Positions 52,983 to 62,075 of a stretch of DNA of 64,000 bases are shown here, piece after piece. The notes beneath the pieces are model-generated. The model saw only the letters and a list, made by a program, of their open reading frames with translations, did no database searches and was not told the origin of the DNA. The stretch comes from HK1 sp965202875 (lineage in GTDB: Bacteria > Pseudomonadota > Gammaproteobacteria > HK1): assembly GCA_965202875.1 (NCBI GenBank), contig OZ241870.1:248001-312000 (forward strand), read 5' to 3'. Position 1 is the stretch's first letter. Each line of letters opens with the position of its first letter. Made by a program: the position numbers and the translations under genes.

Positions 52983-54716
52983 CTACGGCGCGGCGCCGAT
53001 CTCCTCGACGATCAGCTCGGGCTGCTCCTGGCCCCGGAACGCGTTGACCACGAGACGGTACGCCGCCCGCACCTCGCCTTGCGCGTTCGCAGCGACCGGA
53101 GCCTCGCGGTTGAATGCGATCGCGTCGATCGGGCGCCCGGCCCCGCGAGGGAGCAGCTTGAGCTTCACGTGGCGCCCGTCACCCACGGATCGCTCCTCGG
53201 CCACGGCGAAGATCCCGTCGAAGACCGGTTCGGGGAACCCCTGCCCCCATGGGGCGGCGTCGCGGAGTGCGAAGGCGAGGTCGAGGTTGAAGTCGGGGGC
53301 GGGGATCTCGCCGTCGCTCAGTACCACCGCTTCGCGCATCTCCGCCGGTATCACGCGATCCGCCTCGGCCGCGAACGCGGCGCGGAACCGCTCGAACATT
53401 CCGCGCCGGATGGTGAGCCCCGCGGCCATCGCGTGGCCGCCGAAGCGATCGACGACCCCGGGGTTGCGCGCCGCCACGGTGTCGAGCAGGTCGCGCACGT
53501 GCACCCCGGGGATCGAGCGCACCGAGCCCTTCAGGGACTCGCCGTCCGCGTCCGGCGCGAACGCGGCCACCGGGCGGTGGAGACGGTCCTTTACGCGCGC
53601 CGCGAGGATGCCAACGACGCCATGATGCCAGTCTTCGCGGAACAGCGAGACCGCGGCGCCGGGCGTGGCGGCGTCGAGGCCCTCGAGCAGCGCCGCCGCC
53701 TGCGCCTGCATGCCGGATTCGATCTCGCGCCGTTCCGCGTTGAGCGCGTCGAGCTTGTGCGCGATGCGCTCCGCTTCTGCCTCACTCTCGCTCAACAGGC
53801 ACTCGATGCCGAGACGCATGTCGGCGAGCCGGCCCGCCGCGTTGAGCCTTGGGCCGGCGGCGTAGCCGAAATCCGACGCCATGGCCCGCCCGACGTCGCG
53901 CCCCGCCACCCGCAGCAACGCCGTGACTCCGGGCGACGCCCGCCCGGCCCGGACCCGTCTCAGGCCCTGCTCGACGAGGACGCGGTTGTTGTGGTCGAGG
54001 GGGACGACATCGGCCACCGTGCCGAGTGCGACCAGATCGAGGAGCGCCGCGAGGTTCGGCTCCCCGCCCTTCCCTCCCCCTTCGCACCCCTGGATGCGCC
54101 GCCGGCGGGCACGGAGCGCGACGAGCACGTAGAACATCACCCCGACGCCGGCGAGACATTTGCTCGGGAAGCCGTCCCCGGGACGGTTCGGGTTGACGAT
54201 GGCGTCGGCCGCGGGCAGGCGCCGGCCGGGGAGATGGTGGTCGGTGATCAGCACGTCGATGCCGAGCTGCTTGGCGCGGGCGACGCCCTCGACGCTGGAG
54301 ATGCCGTTGTCGACGGTGACGATGAGGCGGGGAGCGTGCCGCGCGTGCACGATCTCGACGATCTCCGGCGAGAGCCCGTAGCCGTGGCGCAAGCGGTTGG
54401 GCACCTCGAAGGCCACCTCGGAGGCCCCGAGCAGGCGCAGCCCCCGCACCGCGAGCGCGCACCCGGTGGCGCCGTCCGCGTCGTAATCCCCGACCACCAC
54501 GATGCGCGCCCCCGACTCGATCGCGGCGTCGAGCAGCGCCACCGCGTGGTCGAGGTCGAGGAAGCCGTGGTGCGGGAGCAGATGCTTGAGCGAGTGATCG
54601 AGATCGCGTTCGGAGCCGACGGATCGCGCCGCGAACACGCGGCGCAGGACGGGGTGGTGGTCGGGGAGGAACCCCGGACCGGGCGCCGGCGCCGCGCGGC
54701 GCTGGATGCGCTTCAC
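52983..54716 (-). CDS. recJ: Single-stranded-DNA-specific exonuclease RecJ
   Basis: 577 residues, standard. The DHH motifs are in order: VVGDYDADGATG, VTVDNGISS, ITDHHLPG with the DHH, and ALGTVADVVPL, followed by DHHA1 with the RFGGHAMAAGLTI motif and an OB-like C-domain (VKLKLLPRGAGRPIDAIAFN). All metal-binding residues expected in motifs I-IV appear intact. It degrades 5'-ended ssDNA in recombination and mismatch repair. The ATG at 54716 overlaps the RTX remnant frame. Confidence 0.95.
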   Translation of the reverse strand: MKRIQRRAAPAPGPGFLPDHHPVLRRVFAARSVGSERDLDHSLKHLLPHHGFLDLDHAVALLDAAIESGARIVVVGDYDADGATGCALAVRGLRLLGASEVAFEVPNRLRHGYGLSPEIVEIVHARHAPRLIVTVDNGISSVEGVARAKQLGIDVLITDHHLPGRRLPAADAIVNPNRPGDGFPSKCLAGVGVMFYVLVALRARRRRIQGCEGGGKGGEPNLAALLDLVALGTVADVVPLDHNNRVLVEQGLRRVRAGRASPGVTALLRVAGRDVGRAMASDFGYAAGPRLNAAGRLADMRLGIECLLSESEAEAERIAHKLDALNAERREIESGMQAQAAALLEGLDAATPGAAVSLFREDWHHGVVGILAARVKDRLHRPVAAFAPDADGESLKGSVRSIPGVHVRDLLDTVAARNPGVVDRFGGHAMAAGLTIRRGMFERFRAAFAAEADRVIPAEMREAVVLSDGEIPAPDFNLDLAFALRDAAPWGQGFPEPVFDGIFAVAEERSVGDGRHVKLKLLPRGAGRPIDAIAFNREAPVAANAQGEVRAAYRLVVNAFRGQEQPELIVEEIGAAP

Positions 54717-54789
54717 CGGAGAGCGCCGGGCAACGCCGGAGGAAAGGTGTCGCCGGGCAACGGCCTCACCCGGGACGCGTGGACGTATC

Positions 54790-55150
54790 CGAGCCTATGG
54801 AGTGCTTTTTTTGAGGCGCCGCCGTCGAGAGAGTCCGTGCCCTCCCAGCCGAAGATGCAATTGTCCTGGTCATCGCCGATCAGCGTGTCGTCGTGACGCC
54901 CCCCGCGGACCTCTTCGAATCGCACGATCCGATCACTTTGGGCTTCACCCCCATACACCACGTTCGTGTCCAGGTTCACGTAGACGGCTTCGTTCGAGCG
55001 ACGAACGATCACGATGTCTCTCTGTCCGGCCCCGCCGTCCATGCTGTCCGCACCCTACCACGTATCCGGTTGTCGCCCGCGTCACCGATGAGGGTGTCGT
55101 CGTACCCGGAACCATAGACGGATTGGAAGCTCGAAATGACATCGTCCCGA
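54790..55150 (-). pseudogene. RTX/hemolysin-type calcium-binding repeat fragment, frameshifted
   Basis: On the minus strand the pieces YGSGYDDTLIGDAGDNRIRG, then DSMDGGAGQRDIVIVRRS, GGRHDDTLIGDDQDNCIFGW and EGTDSLDGGA carry repeated D-D-T-L-I-G-D and G-x-x-G-D motifs of RTX nonapeptide-type calcium-binding repeats. The first and second pieces are out of frame by one base (near 55045). No start, secretion signal or full repeat array remains. The 3' end runs into recJ's upstream region. It is a scrap of a secreted protein. Confidence 0.7.
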
Positions 55151-55438
55151 GCATGCCCACCTCTCCTCGCCGCTGCAACGAGATCCCCGCGCGGCTTGGA
55201 TGATGGTGCGATAATTCATCGGCATGGCTTGGTCCACGCCATAAGCCCTGCCACGGCTCGCGGCCGGCGAATGCGTGACAGGACGCCGGCCGGGGACCGC
55301 GGCCGCGCAACCGGCGATCCGGGCGAGTCCGAGCGAGGCGATGGGTTCCTTGATCCGGGGAATCCCGGACCCGGCGGTGGCGAAGCACGGCAGGCAGGCT
55401 CCCGGTTCCGGCCCCCACCGATTCGAGGCGTCCGGCCA

Positions 55439-56536
55439 ATGCAGCGAAGGGATGGATCGGGGGGCGAGGCGGACGGCGCCGCGCGGATGGCGGTACGCAT
55501 GGGCAGGCATGCGCGTCGCGTGCTCAGGGCCGGGCACGGTTCGGTGCTGGCCGCGTTCACGTCCACGTTGTACCTCGAAAGCTCGGCGGGGATTGCCTGC
55601 ATCGCGCCGCCCGCGACGCCGTGCGGCCCCCTCAACGTGATCGTGCACGGCTTCACGCTTCCGGCGGCGGCGGAGCCGGGCCGGGCGCACTGGCGGGCGG
55701 ACGAGACCCTGCTCGCGATCGACGGGCTCGGGACGTTCGCGCTCTCTCCCCGCGTGGATTGGGCGCCGCCACGCCCGCGGGCCGTGAACGCGGCCGCAAT
55801 CCGAGCCGGCCTCGCTTCCATGCAGGCCGCGCTCGCGGCCCGCCCGCCGCCATGCGGCGAGGTGCTCGCCGCGGTGCTCGGGACGTCCCGGAGCCGGCGC
55901 GCGGCGGAGCCGGGCAGCCGGGTGACCGAGACGTTCCCGGCCCGTGGTTCCCGGAGCCGGACATCCTGGCGCCCGCTCGGGGTATCCGCCGGACCCGGTT
56001 CGCTCGATGCGCGCTTCGCGCGGATTGTTCCGGCTCTCGAACAATGGATCGGCGATGCGTTGCGCGGGCGGGACGCATCCTCCTCTCGGCCGATCGTCGA
56101 TCTCCTCGGGTGCGGGCGCGGTCTCACGCCTTCCGGCGACGACTGCGTCTCCGGAGTGCTCGTCGCGCTGCACGCATTCGGGGAGCGCGGCGTCGCGGCG
56201 TCGGTCGCGCACACGGTCACCCGGCACGCGCCGTGCCGCACCGGCCGTTTGAGCGCCGCCCACCTCGAGGCGGCGTGCGCCGGCGAGGCGGTCGAGCCGG
56301 TGCACGAGGCGATCGGAGCGATCGCCGGCAACACGTGCCCGGAGCGCGCCCTGGACCTGCTGGAGAGGTTCGGCCACGGGTCCGGGTTCGACGCGCTCGC
56401 CGGGGTGCTGATCATGGCGCGCGCAATCGCGCGACCGGATTGCCGGAGTCGTGCCACGGGGCCCGTGCCCGCGACGCCCGCTACCCGCCGCTCTTCGGGT
56501 CGAGCACGTCGCGCAACCCGTCCCCGAGCAGGTTGA
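55439..56536 (+). CDS. DUF2877 (AllH-like) protein
   Basis: 365 residues. The diagnostic motif is LLGCGRGLTPSGDDCVSGVL near residue 222, with a downstream LLERFGHGSGFDALAGVL. DUF2877 includes AllH, reported as a subunit of oxamate carbamoyltransferase in allantoin catabolism. A role in ureide or carbamoyl metabolism is therefore possible, in line with hyuA and an amidase elsewhere in the window, but no fdrA/allF-G partner is adjacent. The start is uncertain: ATGs at 55439, 55487 and 55499 are in frame with no clear ribosome binding site. The 3' end overlaps dppC (convergent) by 56 bp, and the last ~25 residues are Arg-rich. Confidence 0.72.
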   Translation: MQRRDGSGGEADGAARMAVRMGRHARRVLRAGHGSVLAAFTSTLYLESSAGIACIAPPATPCGPLNVIVHGFTLPAAAEPGRAHWRADETLLAIDGLGTFALSPRVDWAPPRPRAVNAAAIRAGLASMQAALAARPPPCGEVLAAVLGTSRSRRAAEPGSRVTETFPARGSRSRTSWRPLGVSAGPGSLDARFARIVPALEQWIGDALRGRDASSSRPIVDLLGCGRGLTPSGDDCVSGVLVALHAFGERGVAASVAHTVTRHAPCRTGRLSAAHLEAACAGEAVEPVHEAIGAIAGNTCPERALDLLERFGHGSGFDALAGVLIMARAIARPDCRSRATGPVPATPATRRSSGRARRATRPRAG

Positions 56537-57380
56537 AGCCCAGGCTCACGACGAAGATGGCGATGCCCGGGATCGTCGGCACCCACCACTGGTCGATCAG
56601 GTACTGGCGTCCGAGCGAGATCATCGCGCCCCATTCCGGGGTCGGCGGCTGCGCGCCGAGGCCCAGGAAGCCGAGGCCCGCCGCGGTCAGGATGATGCCG
56701 GCCATGTCCAGGGTGAGGCGCACGACCACCGAGGAGACGCAGAGCGGGGTGACGTGGCGGAGCAGGATCCCGAGGGTCGGGATCCCCTGCGAGCGCGCGG
56801 CGAGGATGAAGTCGCTGTTGCGGATGGTGAGCGCCTCGGCCCGCGCGATGCGGGCGTAGGGGGACCAGGTGGTGAGCGCGATCGCCAGCACCGCGTTCTC
56901 CAGCCCCGGCCCGAGCGCTGCGACGAAGGCGAGCGCGAGGATGAGCCGCGGGAACGCGAGGAAGACATCGGTGAACCGCATCAGCACGTTGTCCACCCAC
57001 CCGCCGACGTAACCGGCGACGACGCCGATGACCAGGCCGATCGGCACCACGATCACCGACACCAGCCCCACGATGTAGAGCGTGATCCGGGCGCCCCACA
57101 CGATCCGGTCGTAGATGTCGCGGCCCAGCTCGTCGGTGCCGAACCAGTGCCCGGCATCCGGCGGACGCAGGCGGTTGCCGAGATCCGGATCGAGCCCGTT
57201 CGAGCCGGTGAGCCAGGGCGCGAGCACCGCGCACGCCACCAGCCCCGCCACGATCCCGAGCCCGGCCATCGCGATGGGGTTGCGGCGGAACGCGAGCCAG
57301 CCGAGGTAGATCCGCTGGCAGCGCGCGTGCAGGCGCGAGCGCGGGACGTCGGCGAGCAGCCAGCGGCGGAGCGTCTTCAC
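56481..57380 (-). CDS. dppC: Peptide ABC transporter permease DppC
   Basis: 299 residues with an N-terminal cytosolic region and TM1 (PIAMAGLGIVAGLVACAVLA), the periplasmic HWFGTDELGRDIYDRIVWG motif typical of DppC/OppC, and the EAA loop (ARAEALTIRNSDFILAARSQ, ending G-I-P-T-L-G-I-L-L). It is the second permease of a dipeptide/oligopeptide importer, encoded after dppB with a 154-bp gap. It is intact. Confidence 0.92.
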   Translation of the reverse strand: MKTLRRWLLADVPRSRLHARCQRIYLGWLAFRRNPIAMAGLGIVAGLVACAVLAPWLTGSNGLDPDLGNRLRPPDAGHWFGTDELGRDIYDRIVWGARITLYIVGLVSVIVVPIGLVIGVVAGYVGGWVDNVLMRFTDVFLAFPRLILALAFVAALGPGLENAVLAIALTTWSPYARIARAEALTIRNSDFILAARSQGIPTLGILLRHVTPLCVSSVVVRLTLDMAGIILTAAGLGFLGLGAQPPTPEWGAMISLGRQYLIDQWWVPTIPGIAIFVVSLGFNLLGDGLRDVLDPKSGG

Positions 57381-57534
57381 CGCGCTCCCGGATCGGCGAG
57401 GGTGCAGGACACGTCCGGGCGCCCGTGGACGACGGCCCCGACGGCGCCCGTGGGCGCCGGACTCGTGCCGCCGGCGAAGAACCGGGGACGCCCCGCGCCC
57501 GCTCCCCCGATCGCGTGCATCGTGCCTGCCGTCC

Positions 57535-58551
57535 TCACCGCACCCTCGGGTCGACGATCCGGTAGAGCAGATCGGAGAGCATGTTGATGCCGACGAAGCA
57601 GACGCCGACCACGATGGTGCCTCCGAGCACCGCGTTCATGTCGTTGTTGAAGAGCGAGCGGGTGATGTACTGCCCGATCCCCGGCCAGGCGAAGACGGTC
57701 TCGGTGAGCACCGATCCTTCCAGCAGCGAGGCGTAGGTGAGGCCGATGATCGTGATGAGCTGCACCAGCACGTTGCGGAAGGCGTGGCGCCAGATCACCG
57801 CGGTCTCGGACACCCCCTTCACCCGCGCGGCCAGTACGTACTCCTGCCCGAGCTGATCGAGCATGAAGCTGCGGGTCATGCGCGCGACGTAGGCCAGGGT
57901 GTAGGTGCCGAGGATGGTCGCGGGCAGGATCAGGTGCGCGACCGCGTTGCGGAAGATCTCCCATTCGCCCGCGAGGGCGGAGTCGATCAGGATGACCCCG
58001 GTGACCGGGTCGACGACGTCTTCGTGGAAGACATCGAGGCGCCCCGGCCCCGCCACCCAGCCGAGACGCGCGTAGAAGACGAGCAGCGCCACCATGCCGA
58101 GCCAGAAGACCGGCACCGAGTAGCCGCAGAGCCCGAACACCCGCACCACGTGGTCGGGCCACCGCCCCTGCTTCACCGCGGCGAGCACCCCGAGCGGCAC
58201 ACCGGCGAAGACCCCGAGGAAGGTGGCGATGGTCGCGAGCTCGAGCGTCGCGGGGAAGAAGCGCAGGAGGTCGTCCAGCACCGGCTGCGCGGTCATGATC
58301 GAGACCCCGAGATCGCCCTGGAAGAGCTGCGCGAGGTAGCGGAGGTACTGCACGGGGATCGGCCGGTCGAGCCCGAGCTGCCGGTGGACCGCGTCGTAGA
58401 CGTCCTGCGGCGCGCGATCCCCGACGATCGCGAGCACCGGATCGGCGGGCATCACCCGCCCGATCACGAAGGTGACGGCGGTCAGCCCGAGGAAGGTCAG
58501 GGCGAGGGTGAGGAGCACCCCCGCGACGTTGCGCACCACCGGCGGCAACAC
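57535..58551 (-). CDS. dppB: Peptide ABC transporter permease DppB
   Basis: 338 residues from a GTG at 58551 that has a clear GGGAGGT site 7 nt upstream; the frame extends 35 codons further but with Arg/Pro-rich sequence. Features: TFLGLTAVTFVIGRVMPADP, the LGLDRPIPVQYLRYL motif, EAA loop (YVLAARVKGVSETAVIWRHA) and LTETVFAWPGIGQYI. A ~20-residue loop with DVVDPVTGVI is longer than in E. coli DppB but common in related transporters. Downstream of dppA by 130 bp. Confidence 0.92.
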   Translation of the reverse strand: MLPPVVRNVAGVLLTLALTFLGLTAVTFVIGRVMPADPVLAIVGDRAPQDVYDAVHRQLGLDRPIPVQYLRYLAQLFQGDLGVSIMTAQPVLDDLLRFFPATLELATIATFLGVFAGVPLGVLAAVKQGRWPDHVVRVFGLCGYSVPVFWLGMVALLVFYARLGWVAGPGRLDVFHEDVVDPVTGVILIDSALAGEWEIFRNAVAHLILPATILGTYTLAYVARMTRSFMLDQLGQEYVLAARVKGVSETAVIWRHAFRNVLVQLITIIGLTYASLLEGSVLTETVFAWPGIGQYITRSLFNNDMNAVLGGTIVVGVCFVGINMLSDLLYRIVDPRVR

Positions 58552-58681
58552 CGGACGACCTCCCGGTGCCGATGTCCGGCGCTCTTCACCCTCCTGACGG
58601 TTCGGCGCAGGCGCCCGGTGGCCCCCGCCATCCCGGCGGCCCCGCGCATCGGCCATCCGGCGGAGCCCTCCCGCCCGCGGG

Positions 58682-60292
58682 CTATTTCGTCACGTTGCGG
58701 TAGTAGACCAGATCGAAGTTCGAACCGGACACGAAGCCCTTGACGTTCACGCGCCGCGCGACCTGTTCGTTCTGCTGGAAGAGGATCACGTAGGGTCCCT
58801 CGGTCTGGAGGCGCTTCTGGAGGTCCAGGTAGAGCCGTTCGCGCCTGGCGAGATCCAGTTCGTTGCGCGCCGCGACCGCCATCGCGTTGACGTCGTCCCG
58901 CGCCCATGCGTTGCGCCACGCGAGCACCCCGGTGAGCTTCGCCTCCGGGCGGTTGTCCGGATTGTGCGCGAAAGAATCGGCGTTGGAATGGGGATCGACG
59001 TAATCCGGGGACCAGCGGGCGAGGATCAGCTCGTGCTTGCGCGCGCGGTACTTCGGCCAGAGGGTCTTGCCCTCCTGGGTCACGATCCGGGACTCGATGC
59101 CGGCCTGCGCAAGGGTCGCCTGGATCGACTGCGCGATCTCCGGAAACGGCGAACTGGTGAGGGTGTCGATGCGCACCTCGAACCCGTCGCCGTGGCCCGC
59201 CTCCGCGAGCAGGGACTTCGCCTTCCCGACGTCGAGCCGGTACGGCGTCTCGGTGTACGCCGCCCACAGCCCACCCGGCCAGAACGCCTGGTGCACCACG
59301 AACTGGCCGGCGAGGAAGGAGTCCGCCATGCCGTGGTAGTCCACCGCGTGGCGCAACGCCTGCACCACCCCGGTCTTGCCGAGGATCGGATGCGAGGCGT
59401 TCGCCGCCAGGTAGACGACGGTGCCCTTCGGGTAGCCGTCGACGGCGAGGTCCGCGTTGCCCCCGATGCCCTTGATCTGGTCCGGGGTGAGATTGCGGGC
59501 CATGTCGACGTCGCCCTTCTCGAGGAGCAGCCGCTGCGCGGAGGGCTCGGGCACGTGCCGCAGGATGACGCGCTTCATCCCCGGTGCGCCGTGGCGGTAG
59601 CCGGGGTTGGCTTCGAGGACGACGGATTCGTTGGCCTTCCAGCGCTTCAGGCTGAAAGGTCCGGAGCCCGCACTGTTCGACTTCAGCCATTCGTAGCCGA
59701 GGTCGCCGTCCTTCTCGTGGGAGAGCACGAGCTCCTTGTCCACCACCGAGGCGATGCCCGCGGAGAGCGCGTTCAGCACCAGGCCGGGTGAGAACTCCTC
59801 GACGATGGTGATACGGACGTGGCGGTCGTCCACGACTTCGATCAGATCATCGACGTTGTCCGCGTTCCAGCCGAACTGGGTGACGATGAAGGCCGGCGTC
59901 TTGTTGAGCTTCACGACGCGCTCCAGGGAGAACTCGACGTCCTCCGGGCGCACCGGGTTGCCGGAGTGGAACGTGAGGCCCTCGCGCACCTTGAAGGTGA
60001 TGGTCTTGCCGTCCCCGCTCACCGTATGGCTCTCGGCGACCCCGCCCACGAGCCGCCGCAGGTTTTCCGGCTCGAACATCATGATCCGGTCGTAGAGGTT
60101 GGCGATGATCTCGCCGGTGGTGAGCTCGAAGACCTCGGCCGGATCCATCGTGATGATGTCGGCGACGTCCTTGGCCATGACGAAGGTGTGGCCGGGCGTG
60201 GCGGCCCGGGCCGGTACGGCGGCACATGCGAACGCGGCGGCAACGGCGCACGCACGCACCAGGGAGGTGAACGAAGGGATGGGTCGGTGCAT
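58682..60292 (-). CDS. dppA: Periplasmic peptide-binding protein DppA
   Basis: 536 residues, SBP family 5. A signal peptide (LVRACAVAAAFACAAVPARA) is followed by TFVMAKDVADIITMDPAEVF, the family signature region (KTITFKVREGLTFHSGNPVR, PEDVEFSLERVV), SNSAGSGPFSLKRWKANESV and the C-terminal WARDDVNAMAVAARNELDLA. The length fits dipeptide/oligopeptide-binding proteins. It is first in the order A-B-C. No ATPase follows dppC; dppD/dppF at 37.9-39.7 kb are the nearest candidates. Confidence 0.92.
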   Translation of the reverse strand: MHRPIPSFTSLVRACAVAAAFACAAVPARAATPGHTFVMAKDVADIITMDPAEVFELTTGEIIANLYDRIMMFEPENLRRLVGGVAESHTVSGDGKTITFKVREGLTFHSGNPVRPEDVEFSLERVVKLNKTPAFIVTQFGWNADNVDDLIEVVDDRHVRITIVEEFSPGLVLNALSAGIASVVDKELVLSHEKDGDLGYEWLKSNSAGSGPFSLKRWKANESVVLEANPGYRHGAPGMKRVILRHVPEPSAQRLLLEKGDVDMARNLTPDQIKGIGGNADLAVDGYPKGTVVYLAANASHPILGKTGVVQALRHAVDYHGMADSFLAGQFVVHQAFWPGGLWAAYTETPYRLDVGKAKSLLAEAGHGDGFEVRIDTLTSSPFPEIAQSIQATLAQAGIESRIVTQEGKTLWPKYRARKHELILARWSPDYVDPHSNADSFAHNPDNRPEAKLTGVLAWRNAWARDDVNAMAVAARNELDLARRERLYLDLQKRLQTEGPYVILFQQNEQVARRVNVKGFVSGSNFDLVYYRNVTK

Positions 60293-60411
60293 GGGAATGC
60301 CCCCTGGTCTCGGTGCAAATCCGGTCTCGGTGCCAATGATACCGCTCGCGGGCGGATCCCTGTAGTCCGAGAACCGTCCAATGCCATGTGAGCCTCAAGC
60401 ATCCCCTCATT

Positions 60412-60440
60412 TTCGAGCTTGAAATAAAGGGTTTTCGTCA
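60412..60440 (-). repeat. 29-bp repeat, copy 2 (shared with 37621-37649)
   Basis: Identical to the other copy on the opposite strand. It begins exactly at the point where the ATPase remnant loses its P-loop. Confidence 0.8.
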
Positions 60441-60629
60441 TGCGACCCTCCGGGGGCCGCGCTGCACGTAGAGACCGCCCGGCGCCAGATCGTCGAACAC
60501 GCCGGCGGAGTAACGGAACGGCGCTTCACCGGCTTCCCGCAGGTCCGGATCGTCCATCGGCCAGCCGCGCGGATTGCGCCACCAGCGGTTGGTCGCCGCC
60601 AGCATCTGCTGGATTTCACCCTGCTTCAC
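60438..60629 (-). pseudogene. AAA-ATPase remnant cut off at the P-loop
   Basis: From the GTG at 60629 the frame reads KQGEIQQMLAATNRWWRNPR and then EAPFRYSAGVFDDLAPGGLY, ending VQRGPRRVA and a stop. This matches the N-terminus of a common AAA-ATPase family (N-x-W-W-x-x-P...APFRY...G-L-Y-x-L-R-G-P-R-R-V-G-K-T). The G-K-T of the P-loop is replaced by the 29-bp repeat sequence. The rest of the ATPase is absent. Confidence 0.72.
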
Positions 60630-60746
60630 GGAACCACTCCGATGTCCGGTGAATGGAACCGGTTCATTCGCGTCGGAAAATGTATACATTATCGAACGCA
60701 GAATTTGAATAAAGGATACGTTTTCCAAAGCAACCTTCGATTTCAC

Positions 60747-60836
60747 TCATTCTTCCTCGGCGTGCGGCTCGTCGGTACGCTCGTTGAAGAACCATTTCAG
60801 CGCCACGCTGGGGGCCACGACGGCGATCATGGACAT
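60747..60836 (-). pseudogene. VapC-type PIN toxin remnant
   Basis: The short frame reads MIAVVAPSVALKWFFNERTDE and PHAEEE before a TGA. It matches the start of PIN-domain toxins, usually V-V-D-A-S-V-A-L-K-W-F. The first catalytic Asp has been lost (A-P in place of D-A) and the rest of the domain is gone. Its start overlaps the end of the antitoxin gene, as in vapBC operons. Confidence 0.7.
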
Positions 60837-61056
60837 CCTTCCTCCCGTATCGACCGGAGCTCTCCATCGGAGACGGCCGGTGCCCGGCGGCGTCGGTGCA
60901 GAATGCGCTCGATCGCCTCCCGGCCCTTCTGCCTGCGCCGGACCCGCTCCACGGCTTCGCGCATCAACTCAGCGATGACGGCGCTCTTGTTCCGGCCTTT
61001 GAACGTCTCGTTGAAGGCCGTCTTGACGTCCTCCGGCACACTGAGACGGTGGCCAT
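60827..61056 (-). pseudogene. VapB-like antitoxin, frameshifted after its start
   Basis: The ATG at 61056 opens MATVSV, but the conserved continuation (PEDVKTAFNETFKGRNKSAV, IAELMREAVERVRRRQKGRE) is in another frame. The shift lies within gtctcagtgtgccgga. The sequence fits ribbon-helix-helix-type antitoxins of vapBC modules. With the toxin also broken, the module is dead. Confidence 0.72.
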
Positions 61057-61070
61057 GACCCTTGTCCTCG

Positions 61071-61091
61071 ATTGTTGAAGATTTCAACAAT
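61071..61091. promoter_or_regulatory. Perfect palindromic operator-like site upstream of vapB
   Basis: attgttgaa-gat-ttcaacaat, a 9-bp perfect inverted repeat with a 3-bp centre, 15 bp upstream of the vapB ATG. VapB-type antitoxins repress their own operons by binding such repeats. It is markedly AT-rich in GC-rich surroundings. Confidence 0.65.
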
Positions 61092-61289
61092 CCTGGTCCG
61101 CGACAGCGGGGCCGGTCAAGATCCCCACCGGGTGTCCCGTATCGGCAGCTTGCCTGGATGGATTGCCTTCCTTCCGGCATCGAACCATCGGTTCGGAAGA
61201 GAGTCGCGGGCGAGACCGGACCATCGATCAACCGCTCGCCTGCACCGCTCAGGACGCCGAGGTCAGGACGCTGGGGGCAGGAGGCCGGC

Positions 61290-61496
61290 GTCGGAATGCC
61301 GGCGACCGCACCCGTGAGGCAGGTGACCAGGAACCCGGCGACGATGCTCTTCGGGCCGAGCGCCACGACCTCGGCCGGCGCTCGGGGGCGAGGGTGGACA
61401 GGCCACCGATCAGGCCGAGAGCCGGCGCTCCTCGCCCAGGACCCAGGCCAGGAACAGCAACACGACGAGGCCCAGGGCGCTTTGTGCCTGCAACAT
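61290..61496 (-). pseudogene. Concentrative nucleoside transporter (NupC-like) remnant
   Basis: From the ATG at 61496 the frame reads MLQAQSALGLVVLLFLAWVL and GEERRLSA before a stop, matching the start of CNT-family transporters. In another frame, a few dozen bp on, the sequence EVVALGPKSIVAGFLVTCLT followed by GAVAGI matches the end of the same family. About 350 residues between the two are missing. It is clearly decayed. Confidence 0.7.
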
Positions 61497-61799
61497 GACG
61501 GGCGATCCTCTTTCGATGCGGGACCCGGAACGGAAAGTCGAGCGAACGAGGCGCCGTCCCTCACCTCTTCATCCCGGAGACCGGAGACTTTAATCTCCCG
61601 GCGAACGGATCTCACGGCATCACCGGGTCCGGCAGGCGGCACGGACACCGCCGTCCGTACCCGGTTTCGGGAGGCGGTCCCCTTTCATGCCGTCCTGCAC
61701 AATGGAAGTTTGTCTCACCGATACCCTGCCAGCCCGAGGCGCCGCGTGTGCTCTTGTCGGCGGTTGCGCGGGACTTCACGGCAGGGGTACGCTCACCGC
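61497..61799. other. No gene recognised (303 bp)
   Basis: Region between the NupC remnant and a small membrane protein. Only shadow frames. Confidence 0.45.
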
Positions 61800-61994
61800 A
61801 TGGAAGGTCTCTCCCAAGAGCTTGTCGCGATTCTCGGGGTCGGCACCGTGCTTATCGGTGTCATCCTCACGAGCAACGCACGTATCAGTGCTCGATTCAC
61901 CGCTGTCGAGAAAGAAACCACCCGGCTGTCCGGCCTGCTCGAAGGTCTCGGCCTCACCGGACGGCTCTCCCGTCCGGACGCCGGCACCGACTGA
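61800..61994 (+). CDS. Small single-helix membrane protein with a short coiled coil
   Basis: 64 residues: one N-terminal membrane helix (LSQELVAILGVGTVLIGVIL) followed by SNARISARFTAVEKETTRLS and GLLEGLGLTGR. The plan is like many small bacterial proteins with a TM segment and a heptad-like tail, often located beside toxin-antitoxin genes. No enzymatic motif is present. The ATG at 61800 opens the helix. Confidence 0.5.
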   Translation: MEGLSQELVAILGVGTVLIGVILTSNARISARFTAVEKETTRLSGLLEGLGLTGRLSRPDAGTD

Positions 61995-62075
61995 CCACCT
62001 CCGGGACTCCCCCGACGGCGTTCGCCTCATGAGGGCTCATCGGAGCCATGCAGGAGCGACGTTCGAGGAGATCTC

